In this document: positions 1-11,964 of the stretch, piece after piece
Layout: every line of letters begins with the position of its first letter
Position numbering within the stretch: position 1 is the stretch's first letter
DNA from: Closterium sp. NIES-65
Taxonomy: Eukaryota; Streptophyta; Zygnematophyceae; Desmidiales; Closteriaceae
Assembly (NCBI GenBank): GCA_948144175.1
Contig: CANXME010001453.1
Coordinates: 3,162,001-3,226,000 of the forward strand
Reading direction: 5' to 3'
Length of the DNA: 64,000 nt
Program-made: the position numbers and the translations under genes
The notes under the pieces: model-generated
What the model was told of the DNA's origin: nothing
Seen by the model: the letters and a program-made list of their open reading frames with translations, nothing else
Database searches by the model: none

Positions 1-101
1 CACGTTCGCATGAGCCGATCATCATCTCGTCCGGCACACCAACACAACACGACAGCACGGGACAACGCTCAAGCGCAGCCAGTGAGGGCGCCGCACAGCC
101 G

Positions 102-1007
102 ATGCCTGGCATGGGAGGACACAGGATCGCACCAAGCCCACGGGAGCCTCGGGAAGTCCGTCGGCACGTGGAATTTGCGGCGACAAGTGGCGAACAACCC
201 AACATGGCACCAATGCCGCTCAAGCCGCAACGCCCGCCCTGCTTCGACCCAAGTCAATGCGGCGGTCCGACAGTTCAATCGTGGGTCTTCACGATGAACG
301 TTTTCTTCGACGCCAATTACGTCGAGTCGGACGCCGCAAAGATCCGGTATGCGGTTTCACTGCTAAGGGGCCCCGCCATGGACTGGTGGCGAGTCATCGT
401 GACGTCGCCACGCGCCTACGAGCCACCGTCGCACGAGGAAGGGCCCTCGGGTCCAGCTGTCACCTGGAGTTCGTTCTGCGAGACCGCCCAATACAGCACG
501 TGGGATGCGTGGTGCGCAGGAATTCGGGCGCGTTTTGAGCCGATCGCGGCTTCAATTTCGGCGCGTCAGAAACTGCGCACTTGGCGCCAGCTCGGGTCAG
601 TTCAAGACTATACCAGCGGTTTTCTCGCACTTTGCGAGCGGGTCGGCTACATGCACGAAGCGGAGCGAGTGGACCGTTACGTCGGAGGGCTGAAGCCGGA
701 CATCTCGCACGAGATAATGCTGCGCGGAATCTGTAACTTCAACGAGATTCTCGCGCTCGCCGAGAAGATCGACATTCTACGCCGACCGAGACCGGGGTCC
801 TATTACGGACATCGTCCTCGGGGACCGACCGAGCACGCCACTGTACACGCCGTCGCAACGAATGCAGGTGCCGCACCGTTTAAGGGGCGCTGCTTTGCTT
901 GCAACAGGCCGGGCCATCGCAAGAGCGAATGCCCAGAGGAGCTGAGGCGCCGAGGAGCAGAGCAGGGGAGGGAGTCTCAGAGGCAGGGAAACGCCAGCAG
1001 TCAGTAG
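102..1007 (+). CDS. gag: Ty3 gag (capsid and nucleocapsid region)
   Basis: About 300 residues with the layout of a Ty3-type retrotransposon gag. A capsid-like helical region (roughly residues 50-215) contains the conserved tryptophan pair of the motif AMDWWRVI. Near the C terminus there is one CCHC zinc knuckle (CFACNRPGHRKSEC). Gag packages the element's RNA into cytoplasmic particles. The end overlaps the start of the pol frame. It is part of the fossil element and not a host gene. Confidence 0.85.
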   Translation: MPGMGGHRIAPSPREPREVRRHVEFAATSGEQPNMAPMPLKPQRPPCFDPSQCGGPTVQSWVFTMNVFFDANYVESDAAKIRYAVSLLRGPAMDWWRVIVTSPRAYEPPSHEEGPSGPAVTWSSFCETAQYSTWDAWCAGIRARFEPIAASISARQKLRTWRQLGSVQDYTSGFLALCERVGYMHEAERVDRYVGGLKPDISHEIMLRGICNFNEILALAEKIDILRRPRPGSYYGHRPRGPTEHATVHAVATNAGAAPFKGRCFACNRPGHRKSECPEELRRRGAEQGRESQRQGNASSQ

Positions 1008-4000
1008 AAGTTGGGCCAACTACTGACGAGACTGCCTGCTCGCCCAACCACACCGACCCTCACCGAGTCACAGTACCGATTCATGCCATCGATCGGGCTC
1101 GGATGAATAAGGAGGGTACAGCGACGGATTGCCCGGTACTAATCTACGGGAAAATACAGGGAGCAGCAGTGAAGATTTTTATTGACGGAGGAGCAAGTCA
1201 CAGCTTAGTTAATACCGCAACCGCACGGAAATTACAGTTAACACTTAACCGATGCTTACCTGAGATAGATGCACGCTTAGTCGACGGCACGCCACTGGCT
1301 ATACGGGAAAAGGTGGAGAGAGTAAAGGTCCGCTGCGGAGGGAACTTCGGGTTTACACAGGAAATGCTCGCAACGACACTGGATGGGCACGACATTTTAT
1401 TGGGACGTGATTGGCTGCGACGGTATAACCCACGAATTGACTGGACGACGGGTAGCTGCACAGTGCGAAGTAGTGGTAACTGGGTCGTCCTACCTCGCTG
1501 GCAGCCACCCGAGTCTTCGACGGTCCAGGTCAACGCCATCACGATAAAACGGGTTGTCGCTGCTGAAGCTGACGTGTACGCAGTGGATATCGCATTAGTG
1601 GAAAAAGAGGACCGGCCGAGTGATTTGCAGAAACTGTTGGCAGCCGTACCAACCAAACTACAGGCACTACTGAAACGGTTCCCGGGTATCTTTCCGGATG
1701 ACTTACCGCAAGGGCTGCCACCTCAGCGGGCGCATGACCATAGGATTGAGTTAGAACCGGGGGCACAGCCAACTGTACAGCGCCAATTTCGACTGACACA
1801 GCCCAAGCTCGACGAGCTAAGGAAGCAGTTAGATTACCTGTTAGAGAAGCAGTTTATCCGACCGAGCTCGTCACCGTTCGCCGCACCGATACTGTTCACA
1901 CCGAAAAACGACGGGGGGTTTCGCATGTGCATCGACTACCGAGTGCTTAACAGGGTAACAGTAAAATCACGATACCCCATCCCCCGCGCCGACGAACTGA
2001 TCGACCAGCTGCGAACCGCACGAGTATTTTCGAAAATAGACTTACGGGGAGGTTACCATCAAATTCGGGTCGAACCATCGGACTGCGCCAAGACAGCATT
2101 TAGGACTAGGTACGGGTCATTCGAGTACACGGTGATGCCTTTCGGGCTGACCAACGCGCCTGCAACATTTCAGATGACCATGAACGAGGCGTTTAGGCCA
2201 CTTTTAGATAAATGCGTCATAGTTTACCTCGACGACATCCTCGTTTACAGTCGGGACCAGCAGCAGCACTTAGTAGATCTCGAACCAGTTTTTAAAATTT
2301 TAGAGGCACATCGGTTACTCACCAAGGGCTCCAAGTGCGAGTTTTTTCGGGACAGGCTAGAGTTTTTAGGTCACGTCATTTCGGAGGCTGGGGTTGAGAT
2401 AGACCCTAAGAAGCTGGATACCGTAAAAGCGTGGCATCCCCCGACGAACATCACGGAACTACAGAGTTTTTTAGGGTTTGTTAATTACGTTCGTCGGTTC
2501 GTCCCCGATATGGCACGCTTAACAGCCCCGCTCACTGATTTACTGCGTAAGGGGGTCCCTTTTACGTGGGGGGAGAAAGAGCATGCTGCCTTCTCTGCCC
2601 TGAAAAATGTTCTCTGTTCACCACCCGTCCTACGCATCGCTGACCCACACCGCCCCTTCGAAGCTGTTACAGACGCGAGTGACATCGCCATCGGAGCCGT
2701 AATGTTACAGGACTTCGGCAACGGCCTCCAACCCATCGCCTACGAATCACGCAAGCTACATCCACCTGAGCGAAATTACCCGATACACGACCGCGAAATG
2801 CTCGCGATCGTGCATGCATTCAAAGTGTGGCGTTGCTACTTGACCGGCGCAGACGTGACAGTACGGACAGACCATCGATCCCTACAGTACCTTCGCGCAC
2901 AGCCCCACCTCAACCCACGACAGATTCGGTGGCTCGACTTCCTCGAATCGAATTTCCACTATACGGTCACATATAAAAAAGGAGCCTCGAATATCGCCGA
3001 CGCACTGACCCGCCCCACTGCCCAAATACATGCGATACTACTCGCCCAGACCAGCCCGTTACTGACAAGACTATTTACCCACGGATATCAAACAGACCCA
3101 TTCTTCACAGGAGGAAATTCACAGCAATTCGCAGCAGCCAAGGGAGCCTATTACGTAAAAGCTGGATCCGACCGCATCTGGGTACCAGGGTACACGCTAC
3201 TACGGGAACTATTGTTACAGGAGGCACACGACGGAGTTACCTCGGGACATTTCGGAGTAGAAAAAACACGGCAGCAGCTGCAGCGGTACTATTACTGGCC
3301 GGAAATGTTGACCGACGTGCAACGACACGTGGCATCGTGTCCCACTTGCCAACTCATGAAGTCAACCAGGAAGCGGCCGGCAGGACAATTACAACCAATC
3401 CCACCTCCAGAGCGTGCTTGGCAGCAGGTGACGATGGACTTCGTCACGGGGTTACCGGCCGGGGCGAGTGGGAATGACGCGATCCTGGTCGTCGTCGATC
3501 GACTAACGAAAATGGCACATTTCGCAGCATGCAGGAAATCAATCACAGCCGAGGAAACAACCCGACTCTTCATCGCCACCGTCGTTCGACTGCACGGGAT
3601 ACCAGCGTCGATCATCAGCGACAGGGACACGAAGTTTACCAGTAATTTCTGGCGGAACCTGTGGCAGCAGTCCGGCACGCGACTTCAATTCAGTTCATCG
3701 TATCACCCCGAAACCGACGGACAGACAGAACGGACAAACCAGACTATGGAGAAACTCATTCGAGCCACGTGTGACGATCCAAACACGTGGGAGCAGCAGC
3801 TGCCTCTCATCGAGTTCGCATACAACAACGCGCCATCTGCCACGACCCAACAGTCGCCATTCTACTTGAATTACGGACAGAACCCAACAGTACCCATGAC
3901 ACCAAACCCCGACAATCCCGTTCCACGCGCACAACAGTTCGCCGAGATTTTGCAAGCAGCACGGACCAGGGCAGCAGAAGCAATTAAAAAATCAAATATC

Positions 4001-4495
4001 ATTGCTAAACGCAACGCCGATCGCCACCGCAGACCCGTCACTTATCAGCCCGACGACCTCGTTTAACTCGACACTCAGAACCTCCGCCTGCCCATCACTC
4101 CCAAACTCCGCCCTCGATACTGCGGGCCATTTCGAATCAGTCACATGATCACACCTGTCACCGCGCACCTCCTCCTTCCTGCTGACTGGTACGTCAGCCC
4201 CTCGTTCCACGTCAGCCTGCTTCGCCCTTACGTACCATCCACCAGCCAACTCCCACGACATCGACCATCCAGCATGTCACGACCACCAACCGAACCAGTC
4301 ATCACCCCCGACAAAATCTTGAGCCACAGAGTTCGCGACCCTCGAGGGGCCCGAAAAGTTGAGTTACTGATTCGCTGGAAAGATCGTACACCCACCGAAG
4401 ACAACTGGGTTCCCCTGGACAGAATTGAAAACCACCCTGTCGTCACCGACTATCTACGCAGCCGAAACTTCAAAGACGTCCACGCGCTTTCGTAA
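899..4495 (+). pseudogene. pol: Ty3 pol region: protease, RT, RNase H, integrase, chromodomain
   Basis: Domains in order are: an aspartic protease around 1170-1420 (motif FIDGGASHSLVN); a reverse transcriptase around 1740-2600 with the catalytic motif YLDDILVYS near 2222-2250; RNase H around 2640-3030 (TDASDIAIGAV); an HHCC zinc-binding integrase head around 3225-3365; an integrase core around 3420-3760 with the DDE acidic residues in TMDFVTGLP, ISDRDTKF and YHPETDGQTE; and a chromodomain around 4310-4470 with the aromatic and acidic residues LLIRWKDRTPTEDNW. The order RT-RH-IN is diagnostic of Ty3. The region is interrupted about once. Confidence 0.93.
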
Positions 4496-4527
4496 GGAGG
4501 ACCTTTTAGGAGGGGGGGGGGGGGTAG

Positions 4528-4887
4528 TGTAAGGAAATTCCCTTTTCCTTACTTCGCATCTCTGCTCAACGCGTACATCACTGTAGCACCTCAGTCAGCA
4601 CCGTTACCACTCGCGACCATCGCATCATTCATCATCCCGCCATTTTCGCACATCGCATCCCGACCTCACGGCTCGGCTGGTAACCCGCGCTCCGGGCCTA
4701 CGCTTCGACACGTTCCCAACCTCAGTCCCAGGCTCGTCGCGCGACCATTACCGTTACCACTGTAGTTTCGCTATATATTCTTCGCTCATGCCTTCGCTCA
4801 TTGTACTCTTGCTTCGATAGTGCAATTCTCGTTCGTTCACTCAATTGCACTCGTAACAGTAAGCGTTTATCTCCAAGAATCATTACA
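4528..4887 (+). repeat. 3' LTR of the Ty3 element
   Basis: The LTR begins TGTAAGGAAA directly after a purine-rich tract containing a long G run, and ends in ATTACA, giving the TG...CA ends of the family. It is about 360 bp long. A TATA-like stretch (CTATATATTC) near 4770 fits an LTR promoter. The partner LTR is outside the window, so the end was set from the tract and the TG/CA ends only. Confidence 0.8.
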
Positions 4888-4915
4888 GCTCCATGTTTTC
4901 AAGGATTTCACCGCA

Positions 4916-7287
4916 CTACTCCGTCCTAGGGTCAACCAGTCGCAGGAGTGTACCCTCCACTGACACTCCAGGGCCAAAGGCCAGCGCTAGCGTCCACTTG
5001 TCACCCTCCTTTTGGCGGTTATCACGTCGCACTTTATCTAGTACAAACATGATGGTGCATGATGCCATGTTAGCATACTCCCGCAGAATATCCCTGAAAA
5101 AGCACATCACACCAACATTTGGTGGCGCAGCGTAAGCCATGAGAAAGTTCATGCAAAAGCTCTGAGTGTTGAAAAACAATTCCTAACACATGCACCTGCT
5201 GACTTGGACCTGCTTGGACTTGAGCCCGCACCCCCGCTGAGTCATGTCCACAATGGACTTGCCGCCCGGGTGCACGGCCCACAGCATGTCACTGTAGCTC
5301 AGGTTGCCCACCAGGCTGCGCACAAAGGGGTTCACGTTGTTCCCCACCAGCTGAGTTGGGGAAATCAAGAACCAGTGGGCAGAGCATGGGGTGTTAGGGC
5401 ATGGTGTGGGGTGTTAGAGCATGGGGTAGGGTGTTAGAGCATGGGGTGGGGTGTTAGAGCATGGGGTGGGGTGTTAGAGCATGGGATGGGGTGTTAGAGC
5501 ATGGGGTGGGGTGTTAGAGCATGGGGTGGGGTGTTAGAGCATGGGATGGGGTGTTAGAGCATGGGGTGGGGTGTTGGAGCATGGGGTGGGGTGTTGGAGC
5601 ATGGGGTGGGGTGTTAGAGCATGGGGTGGGGTGTTAGAGCATGGGGTGTTAGAGCATGGGATGGGGTGTTAGAGCATGGGGTGGGGTGTTAGAGCATGGG
5701 TTGTTAGAACCAGCGAAGGCAAACCACGCAAACCATTCTAGAAGCACAAAATGAGCGAGCTTCGGTGTTGATTGAGGCCCTACCTTAAAGTGCAGGGCCT
5801 ACCTCGGGGAGGTTCTTCTTGAGCCCCACGTCGAGCCCATGGCACACCACGTTGGCTGTGATCACATCCTCGCTGTCCGGGATGTACGTGGTGCCGTGCC
5901 TGTGCACCTCAAACACCGCCTTCTCGCCCTCTCGAGGCTTCGCACCCAGGATGAACGCTGAGGGTTAAAGGAAGAGAGAGACAAAAAAAAAAGGACGGGG
6001 AAAAACAAAGTGGAGGGAGGGAGGGAGGGAGGGGATGGGAGTGAAGGGAGGCAGGAGAGGTGGATTTCCAGTGGTCACGTTCGGAAAAAAAAAAAAAAAA
6101 AAAAAAAACTCGCATACAGACTGCACTGACGATGTGGTTGTGTCCTGACAAAGGTGCTTCTGTCAGACTCACCGCCAGCGCCGTCAGCAAAGATGCAGTC
6201 GACGATGATGTTGTTGATGAGGTTGTCTGGATTGAGCGACTGAGCGTTGACCGAGTTGACCTCCACCGCCACCACGAGCACGCGGTGCGACGGGTCCCCT
6301 GCAGCGATCTCAGCAGCAGTGCGCAGCCCGATGACGCCTGCATGGCACCCCATGTAGCTCACGTACAGGTGCTTCGTGGACTGGGGGAGTCCCATCTGCT
6401 TGATCAGACACATGTCCAGGCCTGATTGGCGAACAAAGTGAGGGTATAGAAAGGAGAAGAGAGGGGAGTGAATGGGCTGCGAAACAACTTTGTAATCCGA
6501 AACAGGGATAGTCAAGAGTACACAAGACATTGAAGAAGAATGGGAGTGTTCTCCTAGGAAAAGATGATGATTTTCAAGGGAAAACGGAGGACAAAAAAAA
6601 AAAAGGTGTACCAGGGCAGTGAATGCCGGAGGTGGAGAAGGTGATGACGTGCGTGATGTCCTTGCAGTCCCCTCCCCAGTCGCTGATGGCCCTCTCACTG
6701 GCCGCCTTGCCCAGGGCAACAGCGGGCTCGAGCCAGAGCTTGAGCCGCGTGTCCAGGGAGGGCGAGCCAAAGGCAGCGATGGAGTCGTAGGTGTTGAAGA
6801 TGTCGCTGTCGTGCACCAGGTGGCGCGTCTTGATGCCGCAGTTCTCAACTGGTTGTTGAAATGGAAGGAGAAACAGTAATATATATATATATATATATAT
6901 TAGTGAAAGGAAAATGATACTCGTGTTGAAAGCCTTTGTTTTGAACGAGACAAACAAGAAAGAAACAGGCTGGAATCATGAGATCCCCAAGCCCCACTCA
7001 CTGATTCGCTTGGACAGGTCCTCGGTCTTCTTATCCGGGAACGGCAGCGTTGTGACAAACTTCTCATGAAATTCCGCTTGTGTGACCTTCCTGTCCGGGT
7101 TGGCCGTCCCAATGCCCAGGATATGCGCTAGTCCTGACGCATCTCCCCCCACAGGCACCGCGGGGCCAGAGTTGGTCTCGTTAACATTGAGGCTGGAGAC
7201 GAAGGCGGAGACAGCGCTGACGTCCTCGTTAGAAGGAGCAGCGTTAGTGAGCACCACAGGCGTGTCCATGTCGAGAAGGCCGGCCAT
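4916..7287 (-). CDS. Type III polyketide synthase (chalcone synthase superfamily)
   Basis: Six exons: 7287-7002, 6848-6612, 6421-6173, 5957-5803, 5350-5196 and 5093-4916, all GT-AG and in phase, giving 419 residues. The family condenses malonyl-CoA units onto a CoA starter in the cytosol. The catalytic triad is intact: Cys200 in YMGCHAG, His336 in HPGGKSIVD and Asn369 in EYANMASC. The C-terminal GFGPG loop reads AFGPGVSV. The N terminus is about 30 residues longer than in typical plant enzymes. Both positions that match the chalcone synthase gatekeeper phenylalanines appear replaced (first by a Gln/Ala context, second by Val in HGLDVGL), so a true chalcone synthase is unlikely and the product cannot be predicted. 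A Ty3 LTR ends 28 bp downstream. Confidence 0.93.
5382..5705. repeat. 20-bp minisatellite in polyketide synthase intron 4
   Basis: About sixteen copies of AGAGCATGGGGTGGGGTGTT with small variants fill most of the intron between exons 4 and 5 of the polyketide synthase gene. It shows no coding or splice-site similarity, unlike the exon-derived arrays further right. Confidence 0.9.
6085..6108. repeat. A/T homopolymer in polyketide synthase intron 3
   Basis: A run of about 24 A on the plus strand (T on the gene strand) lies just inside the intron after exon 3. Such runs are prone to length error. A TA microsatellite of similar size sits at 6879-6900 in intron 1, upstream of exon 2. Confidence 0.8.
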
Positions 7288-9664
7288 GGTGAGGAGAGAG
7301 AGCTACGAAACGAGAGGGAAAATGAGAGTCTGGGAGCTAGTGTGCGTAAACCGGGTCCTTGAGACCTCGCGGTATGAACGGGGCGAGGAAGTGTGAGAAT
7401 TAAGGCGACGAGTGGTGGTTTAAGAGCAGGCGCCAAGGGCTGAATTTACACAAGTGCTGGGATTTGGTGGAGCGAAGGAGAGTGAAGCAGAAAGCAGAAG
7501 CGCAGTCTGAGAGCAGGAGTACTGATTGAGAGTAGGAACTCAGACTAGAAAGCCTGAGAGATGGGAAGGTTGGAGTGTGATTACTACCCCAACAGCCATC
7601 CTTCTTATAGGAAATATGCGTGATGCATTGCATTGATCAAGCGGGAAAGCCGCTTCGATACTGACGTTAGACTGTTCCTAGGGAGCCTCCTCAGGCATCA
7701 TGCCACGTCAATGCCGTGCGATGCCTATGCCATGCCGTGACATGACATGACATGACATGAGATCCTAGTCATTACTGGTAGCTCGATGGTCAAGACATTA
7801 GACCAGCCCTTAGCATGGTAGGGGGACGACTAAGGAATTTCGTGTGTGACCAGTTCAAGGCCTGGGTGCGTCGCACGGGTCGCAGCTCGTCCGCGAACAG
7901 TCGAGTCATCGGCACGATGCTACGCGCGTCTGCCTGCGACACCTCCAGCGCGTGCTTGCGTGCGACGCTGGGCGACAGCGTTCGCGAAAAAAATAACGCG
8001 TTCCCGAGGAGCTGTCCCGTCATCGGGAGAGTCGCGACGCGATACAAATCGGTACGAAACATCAGCAGTCACTTCACTTATTGGGAAGGCCTTGGACCCA
8101 GGAACGATATTCGCGACTGCGGTTGACGAAACCGAGGCGGCGTGGTGGGGAGGAAGGATCCGTTTTATCAAATTATTTTGATCGTACAAAATGTCGTTAT
8201 CGCGTCGTGCTAGCCGGTTTTCGTGACGGTATTGGAAGGATCGGAATGATTAGTCACGTGATGAGGTCAGCCATGGCTCAGCCAAGCAGCTGTTGCTGCG
8301 TTCTATGTCGTCACTTCTGTCACTTCTGTCACCACTGTCCTTGCTGTCATGCAGGGAGTCATATATTCGGTTAACGCCAAGAAAAGGTAATAAGGAAAGC
8401 ACTTAGGGTTACCGAGCATGTGGTGCGTGTGTCTTGACGCGACGCGACACAGAAGTCATGACGACAAGTACGGATTGGTGGATCGAGATTCGAGGCGATC
8501 AAATGTCCTGTCAAAATCAAGACTAGGGGAATAACAGACGGCATAGGATCGGTTGAGAGTTATGACCGTCGTGCGTCGCTGTCAAAAAGGGCTTTCCAAG
8601 GCGGAGACTCTTAGCTGACGCTACGAAACTATGGATCTATGGAGAACAGTCGCATCTGTCGGCAATGTCCATGGCTGCTCACTCACCTCCACCATTTCTG
8701 ACGCTTTTATGCCAATCTCGATGTTTCTGAACTGAATGTGACCCTTGGCTGACCATCCAATCTGGTTCAGTGCGCTGTCGCACGGTAAGGTGCCACCACG
8801 TAACAAAGCAAAATACTGGTGCGAACCCATGCGACATCCCTTGAGCAGAATATGCATGTTTCCTGAGAGAGGTTCGGGAACACTCTGAAGCAGGAATAGA
8901 ATCTCTCTAGAAAGCTCTGTGCCGTGCCCGATCTCCTCAAAACCCAGTGAAAGAACGAGCCTGCCTTGAAATGGCCAGCCGAACCTCCTTGGCGGCCCGC
9001 CAGATTTCTTGCAGAAAGTCGAACTCCCGCACCGCACCACCCACCAAACCTGGAGTACTCCTTTCTGACATGCTGGGACGTTGATCACAAACCTGTGTGT
9101 GTGGTGTGGAGTCGCTTTACAAAACTGTCTGCCCCCAGCGAAAGCGTTTCCTCGGCAGCCCCACAAGGTCATGGTGGCCGTTCCTCATCCCACACAGCCT
9201 ACGACCAATCATTTCCCGTTTCAGTACCAAAAAATTCGCAGCTCCTCGTGTAGCCGGTGGATCAGAGAATGCAAGACCGCATTACGAAGTGGGAAACGGG
9301 AAGAGGTGGTAGAGTTCTGTCTTGGCGGTTCAGAGAGAAATACTGCGTTTCAAAGCGATCAAAAGTTTAAAAACAATGGTGATGTGGGGTATTCAGGGAT
9401 AGAGCTAGGGCTCGGGCGAAATTATCCAAGCAGTTTCGCCGCATTTGAGTTTTTGGTAACCACTTTCTCCTGTCACACAGACCAAATCTAGATGTTTCCA
9501 TGGCTTCCACTCTTCACATAGGCCTTGCTGTGACGACTGCCAGGTACGGATCTTTGCTGACGAGCATAATAGTGGATTAGAGTGCGTCCGTCGGCCCCGT
9601 TGGAGCTTTCAGTCTTTATTGTCGGATCGGCACGTTTCCCCAGAATTCTTTGCGTTCTGCCAGA
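7288..9664. other. Spacer between the polyketide synthase and TMEM128-like genes
   Basis: This should hold the divergent promoters of the two flanking genes. Several ORFs of 60-180 codons exist; the largest (8621-9172, minus) gives 183 residues of balanced composition that I do not recognise. Around 7745-7765 the sequence ACATG repeats a few times. Two stretches near 7775 and 7850 resemble RNA polymerase III A and B boxes but are too far apart for an ordinary tRNA. I see no gene I can support. Confidence 0.5.
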
Positions 9665-11316
9665 ATGTACGTGCAAGAAGTGCGATCGCAGCCTCGTCAT
9701 CGAGGAACGAGCGAAAAAACTCCTGAAGATGACGCGGACAGCATACCTACCACGTCAGCTCACCCCGCAAGTAACGCGACGGCGGTGAACGATGAGGACG
9801 ACCGGGACGAGAACGGGGTTGGTTCGGGCGACATTGCTCTTGACATGAAAATGAAGCCAACGCCGCCGCGGAAACGGAGTAAACTAGAGTCGGCAGCATG
9901 GCTGCTTGCTTGCGTCGCGATTCTAGTATTCGGCGACGGCAAGCGGCATTTCTTCCAGGCGGTGCTCAAGGACCCTCGCGTGCACAAGTAAGCCGACACC
10001 TTCTCGTCCTTGTTCGTTGTGACAGTATGACCAGGTACTCCGATACGAGTCAAGAATTCATGTTCTTTCAGGCAGGGCATCCTAAAGCGGCCTCTGAATG
10101 TTTCGGGCTTGAAAAGATTACCATTCCGTCACCACGATTTGATAAACCCGACCCAAATGCCTGGTAGTCTGTACAAACACACGTGCTGTAAATGCAAGAA
10201 TTACAATCAAACCCTTGACCTAAAGATTGTTTCCTCACTCTGTCTCGTTCCCTCGTTTTGTTGTCTTAACTATTCCTGAACTTTAAGTCTCTGATATCCT
10301 TCAACCTGTAACCTCTCCAATTTTCTCCACCCCCTTCACCTTCTGTCCATACCCTTCCGGTTTCAAGCAGGTTACCATCACAATGTTCTCAAATATGTAC
10401 GTCCTCTACTTTCCTTCCCCTCCACTCCCATTCACCCCATCCTCCACAATTCAGGCAACAATTCTTTGTGGCGTGTGTGTGCATCATCGTCAACGTGGCC
10501 GTCTGGCTCTACCTCACTGTCCTCATCCGCCTCGTGCTAAAAAATACCAGTCACTTTGAGCTTGCTGCTCCTGGAGCCAATGCAACCACAACATTGCTTA
10601 GCTTCATGTCCTTCATACTGTAAGTACTACCTCTACTTTTGAAGAGCCCCTTTCACGATACCATCTAGGATTTGTAGTCCAGTAGGAGGGGTGGAGCTTT
10701 TGACGCCTGGCTGCCAAAGATGCTTTAGTGTGCACTGTTGCAGTCAGTTGGCCGCTTGCTTTGTGGTGAACCACATTTCATGTAAACTGGTACGTAAGGA
10801 GTTCTCATATTTTTTGTCCATTTCCAATGCTGGTTCATTCTAGTCTTGTCATCAAGGCATCTAGTGGGGCGAGAGGTGGGAAAGGAGTTTGCTTTCCTGA
10901 GGCACATTTATCTGTTCCCTTGTGACCTCCCTTCCACAGATTTGCGATAGCATTATGGCCAGTCTTTGGCTTCTTCATCATCCCTATCCTGGTACATGCT
11001 TCTACCCTCTCAGGTGCTTTTCCATCCGGTCATACATTCATCTGCATTTCAATTTTGCTACGGGCTATTGGCAAGATAGCCCATTATAGAGTCATGTTCT
11101 TTTTGTTGCTTCTTTGACTCCTTTGTGTTGCTTCTTTGACTCTCCTCGGATGTTCCACTACCTCAAGGTTGTTCCATGCCGTTGTCCATATTTATCAAAC
11201 CCCCTCTTGCACTTCTGTTGTTTCCTGACATCCAGTGGGTATTCTTCATGACCTTAGTGGTCATTCTTTCAACCATTCCTCCCTACTCCCCGAAGTCTGC
11301 TGAAGACATGGAATAG
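9665..11316 (+). CDS. TMEM128-like four-pass membrane protein
   Basis: Four exons, 9665-9987, 10455-10619, 10940-10991 and 11236-11316, join in phase to 206 residues. The first 75 or so residues are hydrophilic and acidic. Four hydrophobic segments follow: SAAWLLACVAILVFG, FFVACVCIIVNVAVWLYLTV, a segment ending LFAIALWPVFGFFIIPIL, and WVFFMTLVVILS. The pattern ALWPVFGFF...PIL followed by a final FMTLVV helix matches the C-terminal half of TMEM128, a small ER-associated membrane protein of unclear function found in animals and plants. The start is the first ATG of exon 1. An in-frame TTG lies upstream but is not expected to serve. It is convergent with SEC61G, another ER membrane protein, 650 bp away. 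Confidence 0.8.
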
Positions 11317-11964
11317 CTGGAGGATGCCACAACTGGGGGAAACACCCAGTGAAAGGTTGATTTTTTTTTTTAGCTCTGAACAACGGTGGTGTGGACCAGT
11401 GTCATGTCATTTGTTCTACCCACGTGATCAGCTACAATATCAGCTCGTTAACACACATAGTAGTTGCACTACCCAATCACCACAACTGCAATGTGATGAT
11501 ATCCGTGAAGGCTTGATACAACCTGTGACCTATCTATCCTCCATGGACGACCCAAGATCTGCATGGAACGATTATGGTGAGAAAGCAATAATGGTGAAAG
11601 GAGAAGAATTAGCTGACAGACACGAAGGCACAAGAAAATAAAACTAGCTCTGCACATGGGCCCTTGCAGAAGACACTATGGGCCCTTGCACATGGGCCCT
11701 TGCAGAAGGCACAAGAAAATAAAACTAGCTCTGCCCTTGCAGGTATTAGTAGCTTGGCCCCATCAACACGCACTTGACCCTTCAGGCAAGGAACGTTCGC
11801 GTGAGCCCAGACAGTCCTGGGGGACGGATGTTTCCCAAAATCTTATGAACGGTATCCCGTCGTACCTTGATCACATGGACATGGAGAGAGAGCAGGGCGA
11901 CGGATATTTGAACAACGAATGAGTTTTCCCCATTGTTTGTAAACGGTATGCCGTCATACCTTGA
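11317..11964. other. Convergent spacer between TMEM128-like and SEC61G genes
   Basis: This holds the 3' UTRs of both genes. A short imperfect duplication (GGGCCCTTGCAGAAG type, followed by AAGAAAATAAAACTAGCTCTG in two copies) lies at 11630-11735 and includes AATAAA-like polyadenylation signals. No further gene was seen. Confidence 0.6.

Larger units (their letters stand above)
1..4887 (+). mobile_element. Ty3/Gypsy chromovirus LTR retrotransposon, 5' end outside the window
   Basis: The element reads left to right as gag, protease, reverse transcriptase, RNase H, integrase, chromodomain, purine-rich tract (about 4509-4524) and a 3' LTR. The 5' LTR and primer-binding site lie before position 1. 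A C-terminal chromodomain after the integrase marks the chromovirus branch of Ty3 elements. Gag and pol are in different, overlapping frames, an arrangement the family commonly resolves by programmed frameshifting. The copy looks nearly whole, with about one interruption, which suggests a fairly recent insertion; without the 5' LTR it cannot be dated. Its 3' end sits just beyond the stop codon of the polyketide synthase gene on the other strand. Confidence 0.95.

Noticed and set aside
7770-7865. tRNA gene or tRNA-derived SINE
   Set aside because: A- and B-box-like strings exist, but their spacing is wrong, no cloverleaf forms by eye, and no A-rich tail or target duplication was found.
8621-9172. 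183-residue minus-strand ORF as a gene
   Set aside because: Composition is plausible, but there is no recognised domain, no clear splice partner, and ORFs of this size occur by chance here; kept only as a note on the spacer.
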